Assembly (NCBI GenBank): GCA_039881145.1
Contig: JAYKKI010000064.1
Coordinates: 372,001 to 436,000 of the forward strand
Origin: Druceiella hillmani
Taxonomy: Eukaryota > Arthropoda > Insecta > Lepidoptera > Hepialidae
Length of the DNA: 64,000 bases
Reading direction: 5' to 3'
Part shown: in pieces, positions 51,622-64,000 of the stretch
How the letters are laid out: the number at the start of each line of letters is the position of its first letter
Position numbering within the stretch: the stretch's first letter is position 1
Position numbers and translations under genes: made by a program
Notes under the pieces: model-generated
Seen by the model: the letters and a program-made list of their open reading frames with translations, nothing else
What the model was told of the DNA's origin: nothing
Database searches by the model: none

Positions 51622-53887
51622 CAAAGACCACGTTTTTAAATAAAGAATTTAAACAGGGTTATGAGTAAAGTATTGAATCAGAAATCGATAATGCTGAATC
51701 AGAAATCGATAATACTGTGTATCCAACTTTTTGATATAATAATTTATTAATTTTATGAAGTAACTAAAGTACTATACGAAGATAACTAATGGTGTTTACT
51801 TTAACATATTTTGATCATTAATCGAAAGCAGCTGGCCGCCATTAACACATTGATCTTCTCCCTCCTCTCATTAACCCTGTCCCCGTTAAAAATCAATAAG
51901 TTTGAGTGGCTCATATAGTTCATGTTGCAACTAATATTTTAATTCATATAAATTTAATACATAATACGACCTAATGTCATTACTTATGACTGAAATTTAA
52001 TGCAACTGTGTGGGTTGCATATTTTTTTTAAAGACTCGAATAAATGGTTCCAATGCAAACGACTGTTTATATGCGGCAATAAATTAATGGTGTTGAGGTA
52101 TTTATGCAGGATACAAACAAAATAATTCATAGCTCACTGTCAGCACTCATTATCTGTAGCATTCATATTATATCTTATTTAAATGTATACTTTACCTTGG
52201 ATAAGGTGTATTCTGAGTTGTGGTACTATAGATTTCAATCTGTTCCACTTGGTCGATTAAGGTATTAAATAAAATGAACAGTCAACATTACAACCACCCA
52301 TGTAGTTATTAGTAAAATGATCTCTTTAATTTTAAATTCATATCTCTTATATTGAATATTTGTTTTAGTGTATATGGTATTTCTATTAAATTATTAACAT
52401 AAAACAATAACATTTTTGATGAATGAACAACACATTTCTACTTTAATCTGAAAGGTATTTCCAATGGTATTCCATGTACATGCAGAAACAAATTCCCCTT
52501 TACTGACTTGTTTTGGAGCCCCTTTTGGAATGAAACTATATGTTATTTTAAACTTTTACTAGCTTTAACCGAAGGAATTACGTTTTATGTGTATATTTTG
52601 ACTTTATCATGTTTCAACATCTGATATACTAAAGGACGAACAATGTTATCACAACAATAAAGTTCCACCCGACATATCGGTGTGGAATACTAAAAATAAA
52701 AAACTAAATCAACTAAGGTACCGTTGATGCTAATAAAGTTACACACATATTAAAATAACAAATTTGCAAGAGCATATTAGAAATTTTTTTTTTTAGTTTT
52801 CTCTTTTGTCTTCTTTCTCTGTAAATAAATACACAAATATAATATCTCAATGCATATAAATTCTTTTGCATGACTATTTGTTATTTTGGAACCTAGGAAA
52901 TACCCAAAAAAAATTCTTCAATATAAATCAATAACAAAGGTTCATCACGTTTTATACAATATAACTTGACCAGTTTTCAGACTGGCCATACCTGATGATA
53001 TGACTTATGGTATTCACAGTAACGGCTCAGACTCACAGAGTTCAAAAATGCTATATTTGTAAAATTTGCTATTTCCGATATCAATATTTAAGACTAAGTT
53101 CATGATGTGTTTTGTTTGCTACATTCAGTTCTAATTTGCCTAACTTTTACATTTTCCACTTTCTAGGTCTTCCACTTTCAATAGTAAAAACCTATATTTT
53201 AACTGTTTAATTAATTATTTTACAAGAAATTTGTCTAAATAAAATTACGTGAAAAAATAGACTAAACACCATATTCTACTGACATATTGGTGATTAATTT
53301 TATTAATTTTTCTTAATTCTAAGAAACAGATAAATTCTTCTGTACCCATATGTAGATTCAGGTTACTCGAGAAATCAACGCTCTGGAATGATCAGTTGAA
53401 TGAGCGCTGTAAAGTTTTTTTCATTAATTAGTTCATAAATATGTGTGAAATGTAATGAAATCTTGTGTGAAAATGTAAAATCATTTTGACAAAGGAAAGC
53501 TGCTTGTTACCTCATCGTCATTATTCATCCTGCTAATAGCTTATTTGTCCCTTCTTAAGTTTCGATATGTATATTTTCAGTATCATATATTGAAGGAAAG
53601 AAAGATACTTTTTACAGAATCTAATCCATTTCTTGTACAGTTGTGTTAAAAACAAACTAGAATTAAAATTATGAAAATATTTATGAGATTAATCAGCATG
53701 GTTATGAGTATTCTAATTACAGTTTCAAATAGTTTGTTGATACGTATATATGACATATTTTTAGATACATTGTAGACATTTGTAGATACCCATGCATCAT
53801 ATCATCAGCCTCTCACAAGTTGCCTTAAACTATGAATACATTCAAACGTTTCTCAGTTTCTGAAGACTGCAATAACCCAAAAAAGGA
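51622..53887. other. No recognisable gene
   Basis: AT-rich. A direct 22-bp duplication containing TGAATCAGAAATCGATAAT lies at about 51,673-51,716. Confidence 0.4.
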
Positions 53888-53947
53888 AAAAGTTTAAGAA
53901 ATAACCACCATGATGACCACGTCAAGGTGGTTATTTCTTAAACTTTT
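53888..53947. repeat. Perfect 22-bp inverted repeat with 16-nt loop
   Basis: Left arm 53888-53909 is the exact reverse complement of right arm 53926-53947. Either strand would form a stable stem if transcribed. Confidence 0.93.
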
Positions 53948-54296
53948 AATCCCCGTCACCCCTAAAATTGGGTTGAATGGTATATTTTATTTAATTAATC
54001 AACTAAAGCTTCAGAGTCATCTTTTCCAGTTCTTATAATTTTACTATGGCCACTAATAAATTAAATATTTTTTAAAAGACAAATAATGACCTCTGTAGTA
54101 TTGTAACGTAAATAATTTATTATTTCGGAAGGAGAAAGGTGGCTACATATTAAAATAAAACATTTATATTCTGCGACAAATTAGTTTTCAAATTCAAGCA
54201 CTACTTTTCCATTGAGCCTAATCTTACATTGTTTTTTAAAATAAATTCAAGTTACAGAGAATAGCAACACTGAATCGTAATAATCTAGTTAATTTC

Positions 54297-54457
54297 CTAA
54301 TTAAATTGTGTTAATACAACTCCATAACTAATTATGGCGGTAAACATGTTGTAAACAAATGAATAATCCAATTTAACATAGTCGTTTGCACTGAACACTA
54401 AAGTTTGGTGTTCAACCACGATGCCAAATTCATAAAAAGTGACTGAGAGATTGGAAT
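54297..54457 (-). CDS. Gustatory receptor Gr-E, last exon
   Basis: A strong acceptor (T-rich tract plus CAG at 54458-54460 read in reverse) starts this 161-nt exon in phase 1, the same phase as the Gr-A last exon. The first complete codons give Ser-Asn in both genes. It encodes 52 residues and ends TAG. The frame contains FSANDYVKLDYSFVYNMFTA followed by S-Y-GVVLT-QF, matching the family pattern F-x-L-D-y...T-Y-hhhhh-Q-F with Thr changed to Ser. The exon is open, so this could belong to a living gene, but no partner exons were recognised on the minus strand to the right, where a transposon relic lies. Confidence 0.78.
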
Positions 54458-54544
54458 CTGAAATAAAAAGAATTAAAGAAAGATTAGTTAAAGTTGACGT
54501 TATCTTCCTACAATTTAACCTTATCAAACTTGTGATACAATCAT

Positions 54545-54613
54545 AATGTGAGCTACCAACGTATCCAGAGTAATATAATGTAATGTGAGTTACTAACGTA
54601 TCCAGAGTAATAT
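54545..54613. repeat. Two tandem copies of a 37-bp repeat
   Basis: Both copies contain CAACGTATCCAGAGTAATAT or a one-base variant of it. Confidence 0.85.
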
Positions 54614-55914
54614 GCTAAATCAAAATTAAATACATTGATTTCATTTAGCTGATTAACAAATTTCATGTAAATGAAACTAAAGTCGATGGCATTAATTGAA
54701 GATATTTTGGAAAATAATTACCTACAACTGTTTGTTTTTCTGAAAAGGATATCACAATTTATCACAGTACGTTGTCTAGAGACTCTTTGGTGCGGAAGAA
54801 TAAAGATTGGAGTTCTTCGCGTGATGAGCAAGAATAACTACTTGTATAATAATATATACTGAACATGTTCGGTCACATTTAATTGTCAAGCTAGTAACCC
54901 TCATATAAGATTGAAATAACTGGGTTGATCTATAACCTACCTCGCCTTGAGAAACATGTAGTGACAGAAATTAGGTATTGTGTAACTCGAGTGTACTGTA
55001 ATAAAGAAATCAATGAACTGAATTTACATATTCTTCTGTGATACAATTAAATAATTTGATAAAACTGCATAAAGTGTTTCTCCAAAAATATACATTTAAG
55101 GAATTATCCTTTTATTTCGATTTGTTTGTTTTCAGAATGCTGTAAACTCTGTTTGTGCATGTTGGTACACGAATAACAGATATTAGACGGTAACTAGACT
55201 CAGTACTATTTACGGGCACTGCTAATCCAACAGAGGCTATACATAAACTAAACTCATTTAATAAGATCTGGCAAGGATTATAGAGGATAATTGTAGATTG
55301 AGTAAATTTTGCGGTTTCAAAATGATGGAATTATGTAGGAAAAGAAAATTTACATTTACAATAATATTGATGTTATTTAATTTCATTTGAAGCATGTTTT
55401 AAGTATTTAAAGTATTCAGAGAAAATTTAAATTTGTGATTTATCGCGGGCATCGGATACAGGATTTTCATTGTTTCCGGCAATAGTATTCATATATACAG
55501 ACTGTCACAAAAACTATGATAACTCCATTTGGACTAAAAAGCATGAACGAACCAATTATACTTTCTTATATGTGATGGCTATATTCAAATAAATTCAGAA
55601 AACAAAATAGTCGAAACGATTATGAGGGGACTAAAAAAGCAAAGGACATGAATTAGTATATTGTGCAAAACAAAATACCTCATGGAACATAGACAAAATC
55701 CAATCACATTTCATAAATGCTGCAGCAAAACTTTAAAGTGAGAAACATACTCAAATAAACAGCACAATTTTTATTTTCCGATACTACTCTTGTGCGCCGG
55801 CTACGGATTATTTCAAAGCCCACTCCCTGTCTACATGGGCTTTTCTCAGGAACTTTGATATAAAATTTTTGACAAGTCTTTTGGACGGTAACTATTTCTG
55901 AATCTGTTGTATTG
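54614..55914. other. No firm gene; possible downstream remains of the OTU/PIF1 relic
   Basis: Minus-strand readings at 55,780-55,915 contain short open pieces that may continue the helicase relic, but I could not match them to a domain. Confidence 0.35.
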
Positions 55915-56972
55915 AGAATTCCTGCACTTTAATACTACAGAAGTCAACATTAATTAAATGTAAACCGTCCAGACTTGTCATTCTCAAAATTGCCACGTGC
56001 ACTTGACCACATGTGACCACTGTAGAACCTATGTCAATCAGTGCACTGTATAGACTTAGCTCTCAGCTTTTGTCTATGGTAATATCGGAAACTGTTCACG
56101 ATGCACATAAGCTCTATTAATAATTTCAAATTTAGTTTTGACCAGGCCAAGCTCGTAAACATATTTGTTATTAAATTTAATGCATATTTTGAAATTATTT
56201 TTGTATTTTCAAGATTAACCTTTACTCCATATACTATATTGATAGAACCGTTAACAAAACCAAGACTCAAATCAATATTTCATTTTAACATGACTTTTGC
56301 TCCTATTTTTTTGTTATGTTTTCTTCCAAACCTGCCATCGTGAAAGCATTCCCACTTTTTTATGCATTCATAGGCTGTTTTTGATAGGTATCGGGGCAAT
56401 CTATGGCTGTAAGTTATATTTCAGGATATGCGAGAGATTTAATCATCACACTATTTAATTGTTGAGACATGTCTTTTGTACGTAATATGCAAACAGTGTC
56501 ATCAGGAAGTTTGCAAAGGTGCTCAGTAATTTCAAGTAATGTAAAGTGCTTTCAGTTGGATCGGAATTAAGAGTGATTAATCTAGTAAAGAGTATGGCAA
56601 GGCTTTTTATGTAGTCACACCTAATCTTAATCTATGTAGCATTTCAACAAAGTCAAAATCAATGAGCTGTTTCATGTTTATGGTAAGTTCATCACATATA
56701 ACGGAACCGTTGGTGGAAATTTTCAGCATTGCTGTCAAGTACAGGTCGGTGTTAATATAAGGGTCTCCATGCTCATCACAATTGTAAAGTTGCATCTCAT
56801 CTCAATGCGCCAACACATACTCGACTATAGCATGCCTAACATCATATAATGATTCAAAATTCCTATACATAGAGAATGACAAAGAATGGAACAAACATGA
56901 ATCATCTCCAGGTATAGGGACAACCCAGTGTGAACAAGGATCATCACAAACGTACAGTATTTCAGATTCCAT
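55915..56972 (-). pseudogene. Helitron-type relic: OTU-like protease segment joined to PIF1-like helicase
   Basis: An ATG at 56972 on the minus strand starts a nearly continuous frame to about 56607, with one TGA. First comes an OTU-like cysteine protease segment: VPIPGDDSCLFHSL holds the Asp and Cys of the D-G-x-x-C-L-F motif, followed by RHAIVEYVL and a Y-x-x-M-like helix. It passes without a break into PIF1/RecD-type helicase motifs: ELTINMKQLIDFDFVEMLHR, LRLG, then (with stops) LPDDTVCILRTKD, TAGLEEN, NIDLSLGFVNGSINIV and, near 56,045-55,945, GQVHVA...MTSLDGLHLINVD. OTU and PIF1-like domains occur together in some Helitron/Helentron replicases. The N-terminal helicase motifs (Walker A and B) are missing, so a deletion probably fused the two parts. 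Not functional. Confidence 0.72.
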
Positions 56973-57121
56973 TGTAACATTCTAATACAATAATATACCC
57001 CAAAATTGTCCAAACAACATCCAAATTGCTAGCAAATAATATATAATATTAGTAAGCATTTCAATCACGAACCAATAATAGCAACCGAAATTATAGACGA
57101 AAATCGCAAACTTATAGGCAG

Positions 57122-57240
57122 CGTTTTGAGGCACACCCGAACAGCATCTTGGCGCTCGTGATAATGAGTGCGGCTGCCACTCACTTTGACACATAGACTG
57201 CCCCACGCGTCACCCCTCTGCATCACGAGCGCCCCCAACT
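57122..57240. repeat. GC-rich block with 12-bp inverted repeat
   Basis: GGCGCTCGTGAT at 57151-57162 is the exact reverse complement of 57222-57233. A smaller palindrome (GAGTG...CACTC) lies near the left arm. The block is far richer in GC than anything else in the window and lies about 150 bp upstream of the start codon of the OTU/PIF1 relic. Confidence 0.8.
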
Positions 57241-57884
57241 ACAAACGTATGCATAATGGCTGGCAATAAGCATCATATGAGCATGGACGCGTCACATTCT
57301 TTGAATTTATTTTTGTTATGCATTAGGTATAGGCAGTAGGTATGTGCTGTTAATTTAACCAATATTTTAATTTCATTTTTAACCTCAAATTATGTAAGTG
57401 ATGAAAAATTGTATACTTGTATAACTTTTAGCTTTTAATCACATATCTATTTATATATTTATAAAAAAAACCTTTCGAAGATCATTTTATCAAATAAGCT
57501 ATTGGAAATTATAGATTGCAAAATTCACGAATATGATTGGATTTGGAAAAATGTCCTACTAAAAAGTGAAAAGTGTGCTTATGATACTTACCATAGTCAT
57601 TAGTTACCTGGCCATGGTCGATTATTGCCAGCAAACAGAATCTGAGTCTTTGTACAATGACGGACTCCCTCAACAGTAGAATTAATAATGTAGCTCCATA
57701 CAATAACCGTATCAATAAAGTTATTATTATTAAATACTCAAAAGGTGTGACGTTCTGTAAAAGTGTGTCAGTTGATTAAACTGAATCAAAGATTAATAAG
57801 ATTTTCAGAATTATTGCAGTGGCAATGTAAATAAAATTGCACTAGCTACATACGTACAAAAGAGCAATATATTATAATAATTAA
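57241..57884. other. No recognisable gene
   Basis: The minus-strand ORF 57509-57715 (68 codons) matches no family I know. Confidence 0.4.
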
Positions 57885-57942
57885 AAAAAAGAAAATATAA
57901 TTATTATCTATTATTATAGATAATAATTATATTTTCTTTTTT
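57885..57942. repeat. Perfect 26-bp inverted repeat with 6-nt loop
   Basis: 57885-57910 is the exact reverse complement of 57917-57942, with loop TTATTA. AT-rich hairpin. Confidence 0.93.
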
Positions 57943-58151
57943 ACTTGTGAATGGCAATGTTGGGAATTTTGAGGAACTTAAAGAAATAATTACCTTCGTT
58001 GTAATTAAATGAACATTTTAAATGCGAGTAGAACACACACCACGAAGGTTCCTGCACACTTAGGTTCACATAAAAGTTTGTAATTTTAGGAGTGAGTTAC
58101 TTACTGTGACTTAGCGTTATCTCATATCTCTTTTTTAATTCCTTATTGATT

Positions 58152-58192
58152 ATACACACACACGTACACATACACACACGCACACAAACACA
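58152..58192. repeat. (CA)n-like microsatellite
   Basis: Interrupted CA repeats (CACACACACG, CACACACGCACACA). Confidence 0.85.
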
Positions 58193-61100
58193 AATTATAT
58201 CTTCATACAAAATATTTTTCACGGGCAATGGAAAAGTAATATATCGCCTATATTTTATAGAATAGCCAATATAGGCACTAGACACCTAATAATTTTTCCA
58301 TATGCAATATCTTATAATCTCTTTCTGACTGCAATACCTTCAACTTCGTATTTCATAAACGAAATTCGTATAAAAATATTACTAGACAAAGACTACATAA
58401 ATTATATACAACCCCATTGGGTCTCAAAAAATCAAAAATATGTTTTTTATGTATATTCGTAAACGAACCACACCTTCCATTCAAAATTTCATCACATTTG
58501 CTATTACTCTGAAAGAGCTAAGACATTACAATATGCAGACGGAGAGATGGACATGAGGAATTTATGCAGAATCCATATTAGCCATTTGGCATTTAAGTCT
58601 AAGGGCCAAATGTACTTTCACTTGGTAGGAACAAAAAAAAGTTTAAAAATATAACATAGAGGAAAGTGATATGTTTTTCAAGTTTCGATATAAAATCGAA
58701 AAAATAAATAAAGATTTGAGTTTCAGTTGTCTAGAGGGGCAATAAAATAATTCGTAAATATTCTACAAAATTATTCATGACAAATCTCTTATATCTTATC
58801 TATATCCCTATGAATAAAACACGACATATAAACATTTATAGATATATGTACATACCAGTTTTCCCAAAGCAAACATTATGACTAGACTACAAATGAAAAT
58901 TGAATGGATACTCGTGTGGAAAAGGGTGAAAAGCAGCTGAAACCAAAAAATTTTAAAAATTTCATAAGCAAACAACGGTTTACTCTAACGCTTCTAACAT
59001 TACATATATTTTATGTTTCTTTAAAAAGAGGAAATGGGTTCATCCCTATTTATAAGTAACATTTATTTACATAAAATTACTAAAAAGGATGCTTACTGTG
59101 TTGAACGTACTGAAAGCACAAACTGTTTACTTGGATTTGGAAATAGGTAATACGCAATTCACTATGTGAGGAAATAATTTTTTTTAAATAATAATTATAT
59201 CTTTTATATTTTTAATTTTACTAAACTTGGCATTTGTGTATAAAACTGTTATCTAAAGTGGATGGGAAAATTGCCTGCAAATATTTCAAAATATTTCCAA
59301 TCTAATAGTTATTCACTAACCTAATTACTAATAATTACTAAGATTCTGAAGACCTTGTTCTCAAGTAATGTTAGATTAGCTACTAATAAATCCGCTATAT
59401 CACTTCATAGATATTAACTAATGGGACAATCAAACATTATTTCCACTTCATCCGCACAGCAACAAGTAGTTTTTTTTTTCAATTGGGGTAGTTCTGATTG
59501 ATAACGCTAATTTAATCTGAGAGCTATCTTAAAAAAGTTTTTTAATTTTTCTGAGTTTAAAGGAAGAAGTCGTCCTACTTGACCATTATTGGAGAAGTCA
59601 AGATGTCCTTATCTGAATATTTGAACCAACACTTGGCCATATCAACCAAGGGTACATCTTCATCCAGTGTTATGCATATATTACATATTGCTTAACTCCA
59701 AAGGGTATTCATGAAAGAAGAGCACTTACTAAAATTTCTATATCTTGATTTTTCTTCACTCGTTGTTAACTAAAAAGGCACTCAAATACTACACTCTATA
59801 CCCCTGTTCCCGTCCCACAACTTATCAACAAATATAATGAGAAAGGTGCAGATTTTATTTATTAGTTTAATAAAAAGTCCGAGTTTATGGTGCTTCATTT
59901 ACATTAATCTACATTTGCAATAAATTCGAATAAGTTTTGGAACAAATGTTTTGGCTACACTAAAATAACATTTAAAGTTTCCGATTGTATATTTTTGTCG
60001 ATTTCATATTTTTTTACTTTTCTTGCCTAGAGTCTTTTTCTTTTTTACCTTTTAGTGAAAATGAGAATTTATTTTTATTTGGAAGATATTGTATTTATAT
60101 TTCAATCCAATTTATAACACTGTACCTCAGTTTTCATCATTTTGCTAGTGAAATCTAATTAAATATTAGAATTAAAGTTTATGTTGTATGTGTAGATTAT
60201 ACAAAACAAGCATAGGCTATTTATTGCCTTAATTTCACTTTAGATTTCATAATTTCAAGAATAAGGGCGTTCGGTAATAATGAGGTGATTGAGGTTAATC
60301 AAGATAAATACATGGTAATTGTGGTTGCAACTTTAAACAATATTATAATTGAATTATTAACACTGTGTGATTTTAGTGTCAATAAAATATTGAGTTATTT
60401 GATAAAATATATAAATTCATAAAAAAGGGATGCTTCGTTATTTTAGCAAATGTCAATTAGTTTTTATTTTACATGGCCAAAAATGAAGAGATGCTAAATA
60501 CGAAATGGAAAAAGGTATAAAACCTATGGAACTGTAAAATTATGATAGTCAGATTCAGGTGATAAAAAAACAATGCTGGGTATGCATTACTCATAAGTCA
60601 AAGCAATTATTTTATAGACTTACGACAATGTCTCTTACAGACATCACAAAAGCTAACGTGAAAGTTATGGCTAGTATGTATTGCCAAGAATTAAAGTTGA
60701 TATTGGAAAAATAAACAATGAGTAGTTGTAATTTATTTTTCCTTATTGCTAATTTAATATAACGCGCAACTATCCACTGCAGAACAGATTGTTCCAAAGT
60801 TGCAAAAAATATATTTATATACACTTACAGTTTTCATACTTTTGGAATGTGAATAACCTTTCACAATGTAAAAGGTTAAATTCTTAGCAAGTGGTGAAAA
60901 AAATCTTGAAAAAGTTTGATGATTACGTTTCAGCCGACTTTTGAAATCAAGTGCCATTGAAATGTTAAATGTCTGTGAACAGTATAAAATTAAACTGACC
61001 AAAACACCAGTTTTCGTTCAAAAATTGCAATAATTGCATTTAGTTAAGAGGAATAGATTTTCTCAAATAAAATGGGCACAAGATCCAACTGAAACTATGT

Positions 61101-64000
61101 TTGTTCAAAAAAAACGGTTAAATGCGTGTCGGAACGGGTAAAAAGTAAAATTGTCTTTATCTTTTCAAATTGATCTTTGAACCGCTAATTAACCAAAATA
61201 GCTTTACCACATCCCTATATTTTTTTAGGGTTTATCAGACCAAAGAGTGAAAAATTGAAGAGATGGGGATTCATAACCAGACACTTAAAAGCTTAACATT
61301 TTTCAAACTGGATTTAAATTTGAAAATGGTAGGTGGAATTTTAGTTTCCTTTTTAAAAACCTTTCCAATGATATTCCGCTCAACGAAATGAGTGGAGAAA
61401 GTATTTTCGCCACTGTGCTATGTGTTTGGAGAGGCGCTTAAAAAATGTTTTTATTTTTACTACTACTGAATAATTCAGATCTCTCTATGGTGCATTTATT
61501 TGCGTAATGCCGTACATATTATTCCATAATATCTGAAAGTATAGAAACAATAAGGATTTGAGAGAAAACCAGATGGGTATTACCAAATTATTTCACTGCA
61601 GAAACCAATAATTGGGCGATATGTCTGACCATGTTGTTTCTAAATGGCATTGTTTCAATGAATAGATTATTCATCTCATTACCGATTTTTTGTTGAATAA
61701 TTGAAATGATTAACCGTTTTATATATTGTATTATTGTATTATAGGCATAAGTATACTATAAGTAGAAAGGGACGGTTTGGCCAAGTTGTTCTTCACAATT
61801 GTATTCTTTCTGTTTTTCATTAAACCTGTTGATAACATTTTAAAGTTGGTAGCGTACCAGCAGTGAAAAAGATAGTGATAGTGTATAGATAAAAAATATG
61901 TATTGTAATTTACTTTCCGAGTATTATATACTGTTTAAAACAAAACATTATTTGAATTTTTATTAATTGGGAGGAGATAAGTATCAAAGGCAATTATCTC
62001 ACATGTTGAAAGACTTTTACTTACTGGGAAAATCTGCTTTAAAAAGATAAAATTCAACCAGAAAAAAAAAATGTAAAACTTATAAGACTTTTCCTTCACA
62101 CTTTTAAATAGATAAATGCAAGTCTGAATGTATTAAAAACTTCATCTACTCAGACTGTAATGTTAAGTTTTGAAGTGACAGACAACACTTCAGAAAACTA
62201 ATAAAATTTCAAAAATGAAGAAAATACATTTTTCAAACTAATTACTTCTTTTATGCTATGTTCTTTTTCTCTGGATGAAATTTCGAATTTTTATATTAAA
62301 TGATTTCCATGAAAATGGGCAAATAGACGGACACCAAATTGATTCTATAAATGTTTCATTTTGAAAATTTTGGCATAAGCACTAAAAATTAATTTATATT
62401 CAACTTACCTTCGATGTTATGAATTGCATGATAAAACTATTGAAAGCGGGAGAGAAGTCGTAATTTCTATACTAATTCATACATGCACTTAAATGATAGT
62501 ATTGTAAAAAATTGTAACTTTCGAATATAGGATTTTGTCAAATAGAAAGAGTCTGTTTAATGCTGCAGAGCAAACATTTCTTAAAATTTCATTTCCACTT
62601 AATAATTGGATACTTAATTTCATAACGGCATTATCATTTCCTTAAAAGTTAAAACTTGAATATTTTGGAGGAGTGGGTAAAAAAACCAAAATTACAGTAT
62701 TTTAGTATTTGCAACTGTTTTTTTCATATTGTACTTATATAACATACAATTTGAAACAACATTTTTCATAATGCCAGAGCAATTTCTTCTTAGTCAATTT
62801 TAGTTTTAAGGAATAATACGCAAAACTAGTTTAATAGTTTTCTTTAATTCCATTATTATAATTTTGTCTTACTGAAACACTTATTAAAGCTTAATACAAA
62901 GAAATAATTCACCAACCCAAAATTATACTTAGAAGTTCACTTGTTTTCTGGATAATTGACATTAAGGATTTACAATAGGCTATAACTGTTTTTAACTAGA
63001 CTATCATGTACTGTCCGTCTTTGTTTTCAACTTATTAAATATGTTTGGTGCATTTCATTAAAATCATGACGACTAAATAATTCTCAATGTAGCTTAGTAT
63101 AATACATAAATAAATAAGTTATGGAAAATGTTGGAAAATCATGTGTCTCCCAAGTGGTTTTCTAAGGTTAATTACCTTAATTTTCACGATAATACAGTGA
63201 TTCAAAAACAAATTTCGTAATCTGTCTAGATGATTACTAGTTTCAGGACAAAGGGTCTAGCGGTACTTTCATGGTGAAACTGCCCTTGATAGAAACCTAT
63301 ATTGTTACCTATTCTGTATTGTAGAGGAGGCTAAAAGTATTTGATACAGATGATATTACCTGTCTATCTTGGTTAATCGTGGAGATATTTAAAAAAGTGT
63401 CCTATGACAATTTTTTTCAAAGCATTATATCTAAGTACATTTTAAAATTAGGAAAATGAAACTAAATGTATGTGTTTTGGTGTATTTTACTATTTATTCC
63501 ACGATAGTTTCCGATCAGCCACGCCTAAACAAAAATATTAGAAAATTGTAAATAAAAATGTTAGTAACCAATTTCTATAAGATGTAATTAAATCACTATT
63601 TTTAAAAAAATTATAGTATTTCCCTATATGTCGCCCAGAAGTTTGCCAAGTTTCATTAAAATCCAAGTGGTGCAACATATTAAAAAATATTAAGATAAAT
63701 TTACATGTACTCCAGGGCATTAAACATAATCGTTATTATTATATTCACAGATATTACAGCTTAAAAATTCCCTAATACTTATAAGTACAAAAGACTTGCG
63801 TATGTGCTTAATTATGAATGATTTCAGCTCCCCATGCATTAGTGTTCCACGCACTGGTCATGTCCGTACATATTAATATGTTTACGTCCATATTATGAAT
63901 TAGCATGTAACTGTGTTGGTGCTATTCTTATTTACTCAGTTTTGCAAGTTCTAATTGATAACATATTGTTAGAGATTATCATTATACAGGTAGTTTCCAC
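58193..64000. other. No recognisable gene; probable old transposon debris
   Basis: AT-rich. Stretches near 58,430-58,600 and 63,630-63,690 have the flavour of dispersed arthropod transposon flanks (phrases translating as LDFNETWQTSGRHIGKYY on the minus strand in the second). I cannot assign a family. ORFs at 60612-60824, 60754-61002 and 63538-63720 (minus) have no domain I recognise. Confidence 0.35.

Noticed and set aside
56101..56343. 80-codon plus-strand ORF
   Set aside because: It is antisense to the PIF1-like helicase relic, which has clear conserved motifs.
60754..61002. 82-codon minus-strand ORF containing a GTAAGT donor
   Set aside because: It does not fit any Gr exon pattern and has no paired exon that I can see.

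Overview
The window is AT-rich eukaryotic DNA with short exons, GT/AG introns, decayed transposons and (TA)n microsatellites. The recognisable host genes are insect-type gustatory receptors (Gr). I see a short C-terminal exon with a T-Y-hhhhh-Q-F-type motif, a preceding phase-1 intron, and an N-terminal exon of about 260 codons. This points to an arthropod, most likely an insect with expanded, rapidly turning-over Gr arrays. The species cannot be fixed from the sequence. No rRNA, tRNA or CRISPR was recognised, and no complete gene lies wholly inside the window.

Layout. 1-2.8 kb: the three 3' exons of a plus-strand Gr (Gr-A) with an open frame; its N-terminal exon should lie left of the window. 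About 2.26-39.97 kb: a head-to-tail tandem array of four units. Units 2, 3 and 4 are each exactly 9,371 bp and almost identical. Unit 1 is about 9.6 kb and is diverged on its left but nearly identical on its right. Each unit starts in the last intron of a Gr, carries that gene's last exon and a dead Ty3/gypsy fragment on the minus strand, and ends inside the N-terminal exon of the next Gr. Each internal junction therefore makes a broken chimeric Gr. 39.68-41.97 kb: the only copy of Gr-B that runs past the array edge, a pseudogene.

43.6-54.5 kb: minus-strand Gr relics (Gr-C and Gr-D N-terminal exons, Gr-E last exon) mixed with a non-LTR reverse transcriptase fragment, a truncated mariner-like element and (TA)n tracts. 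55.9-57.2 kb: a decayed Helitron-type gene in which an OTU-like cysteine protease segment runs directly into a PIF1-like helicase segment, next to a GC-rich inverted repeat. 58-64 kb: no recognisable gene.

The main biological content is recent structural evolution of a chemoreceptor locus: amplification, chimera formation, patchwork homogenisation, loss of palindrome arms, and possibly a set of four nearly identical alternative 3' terminal exons downstream of one set of internal Gr exons. All gene calls rest on reading the translation and splice sites by eye; no database search was possible.
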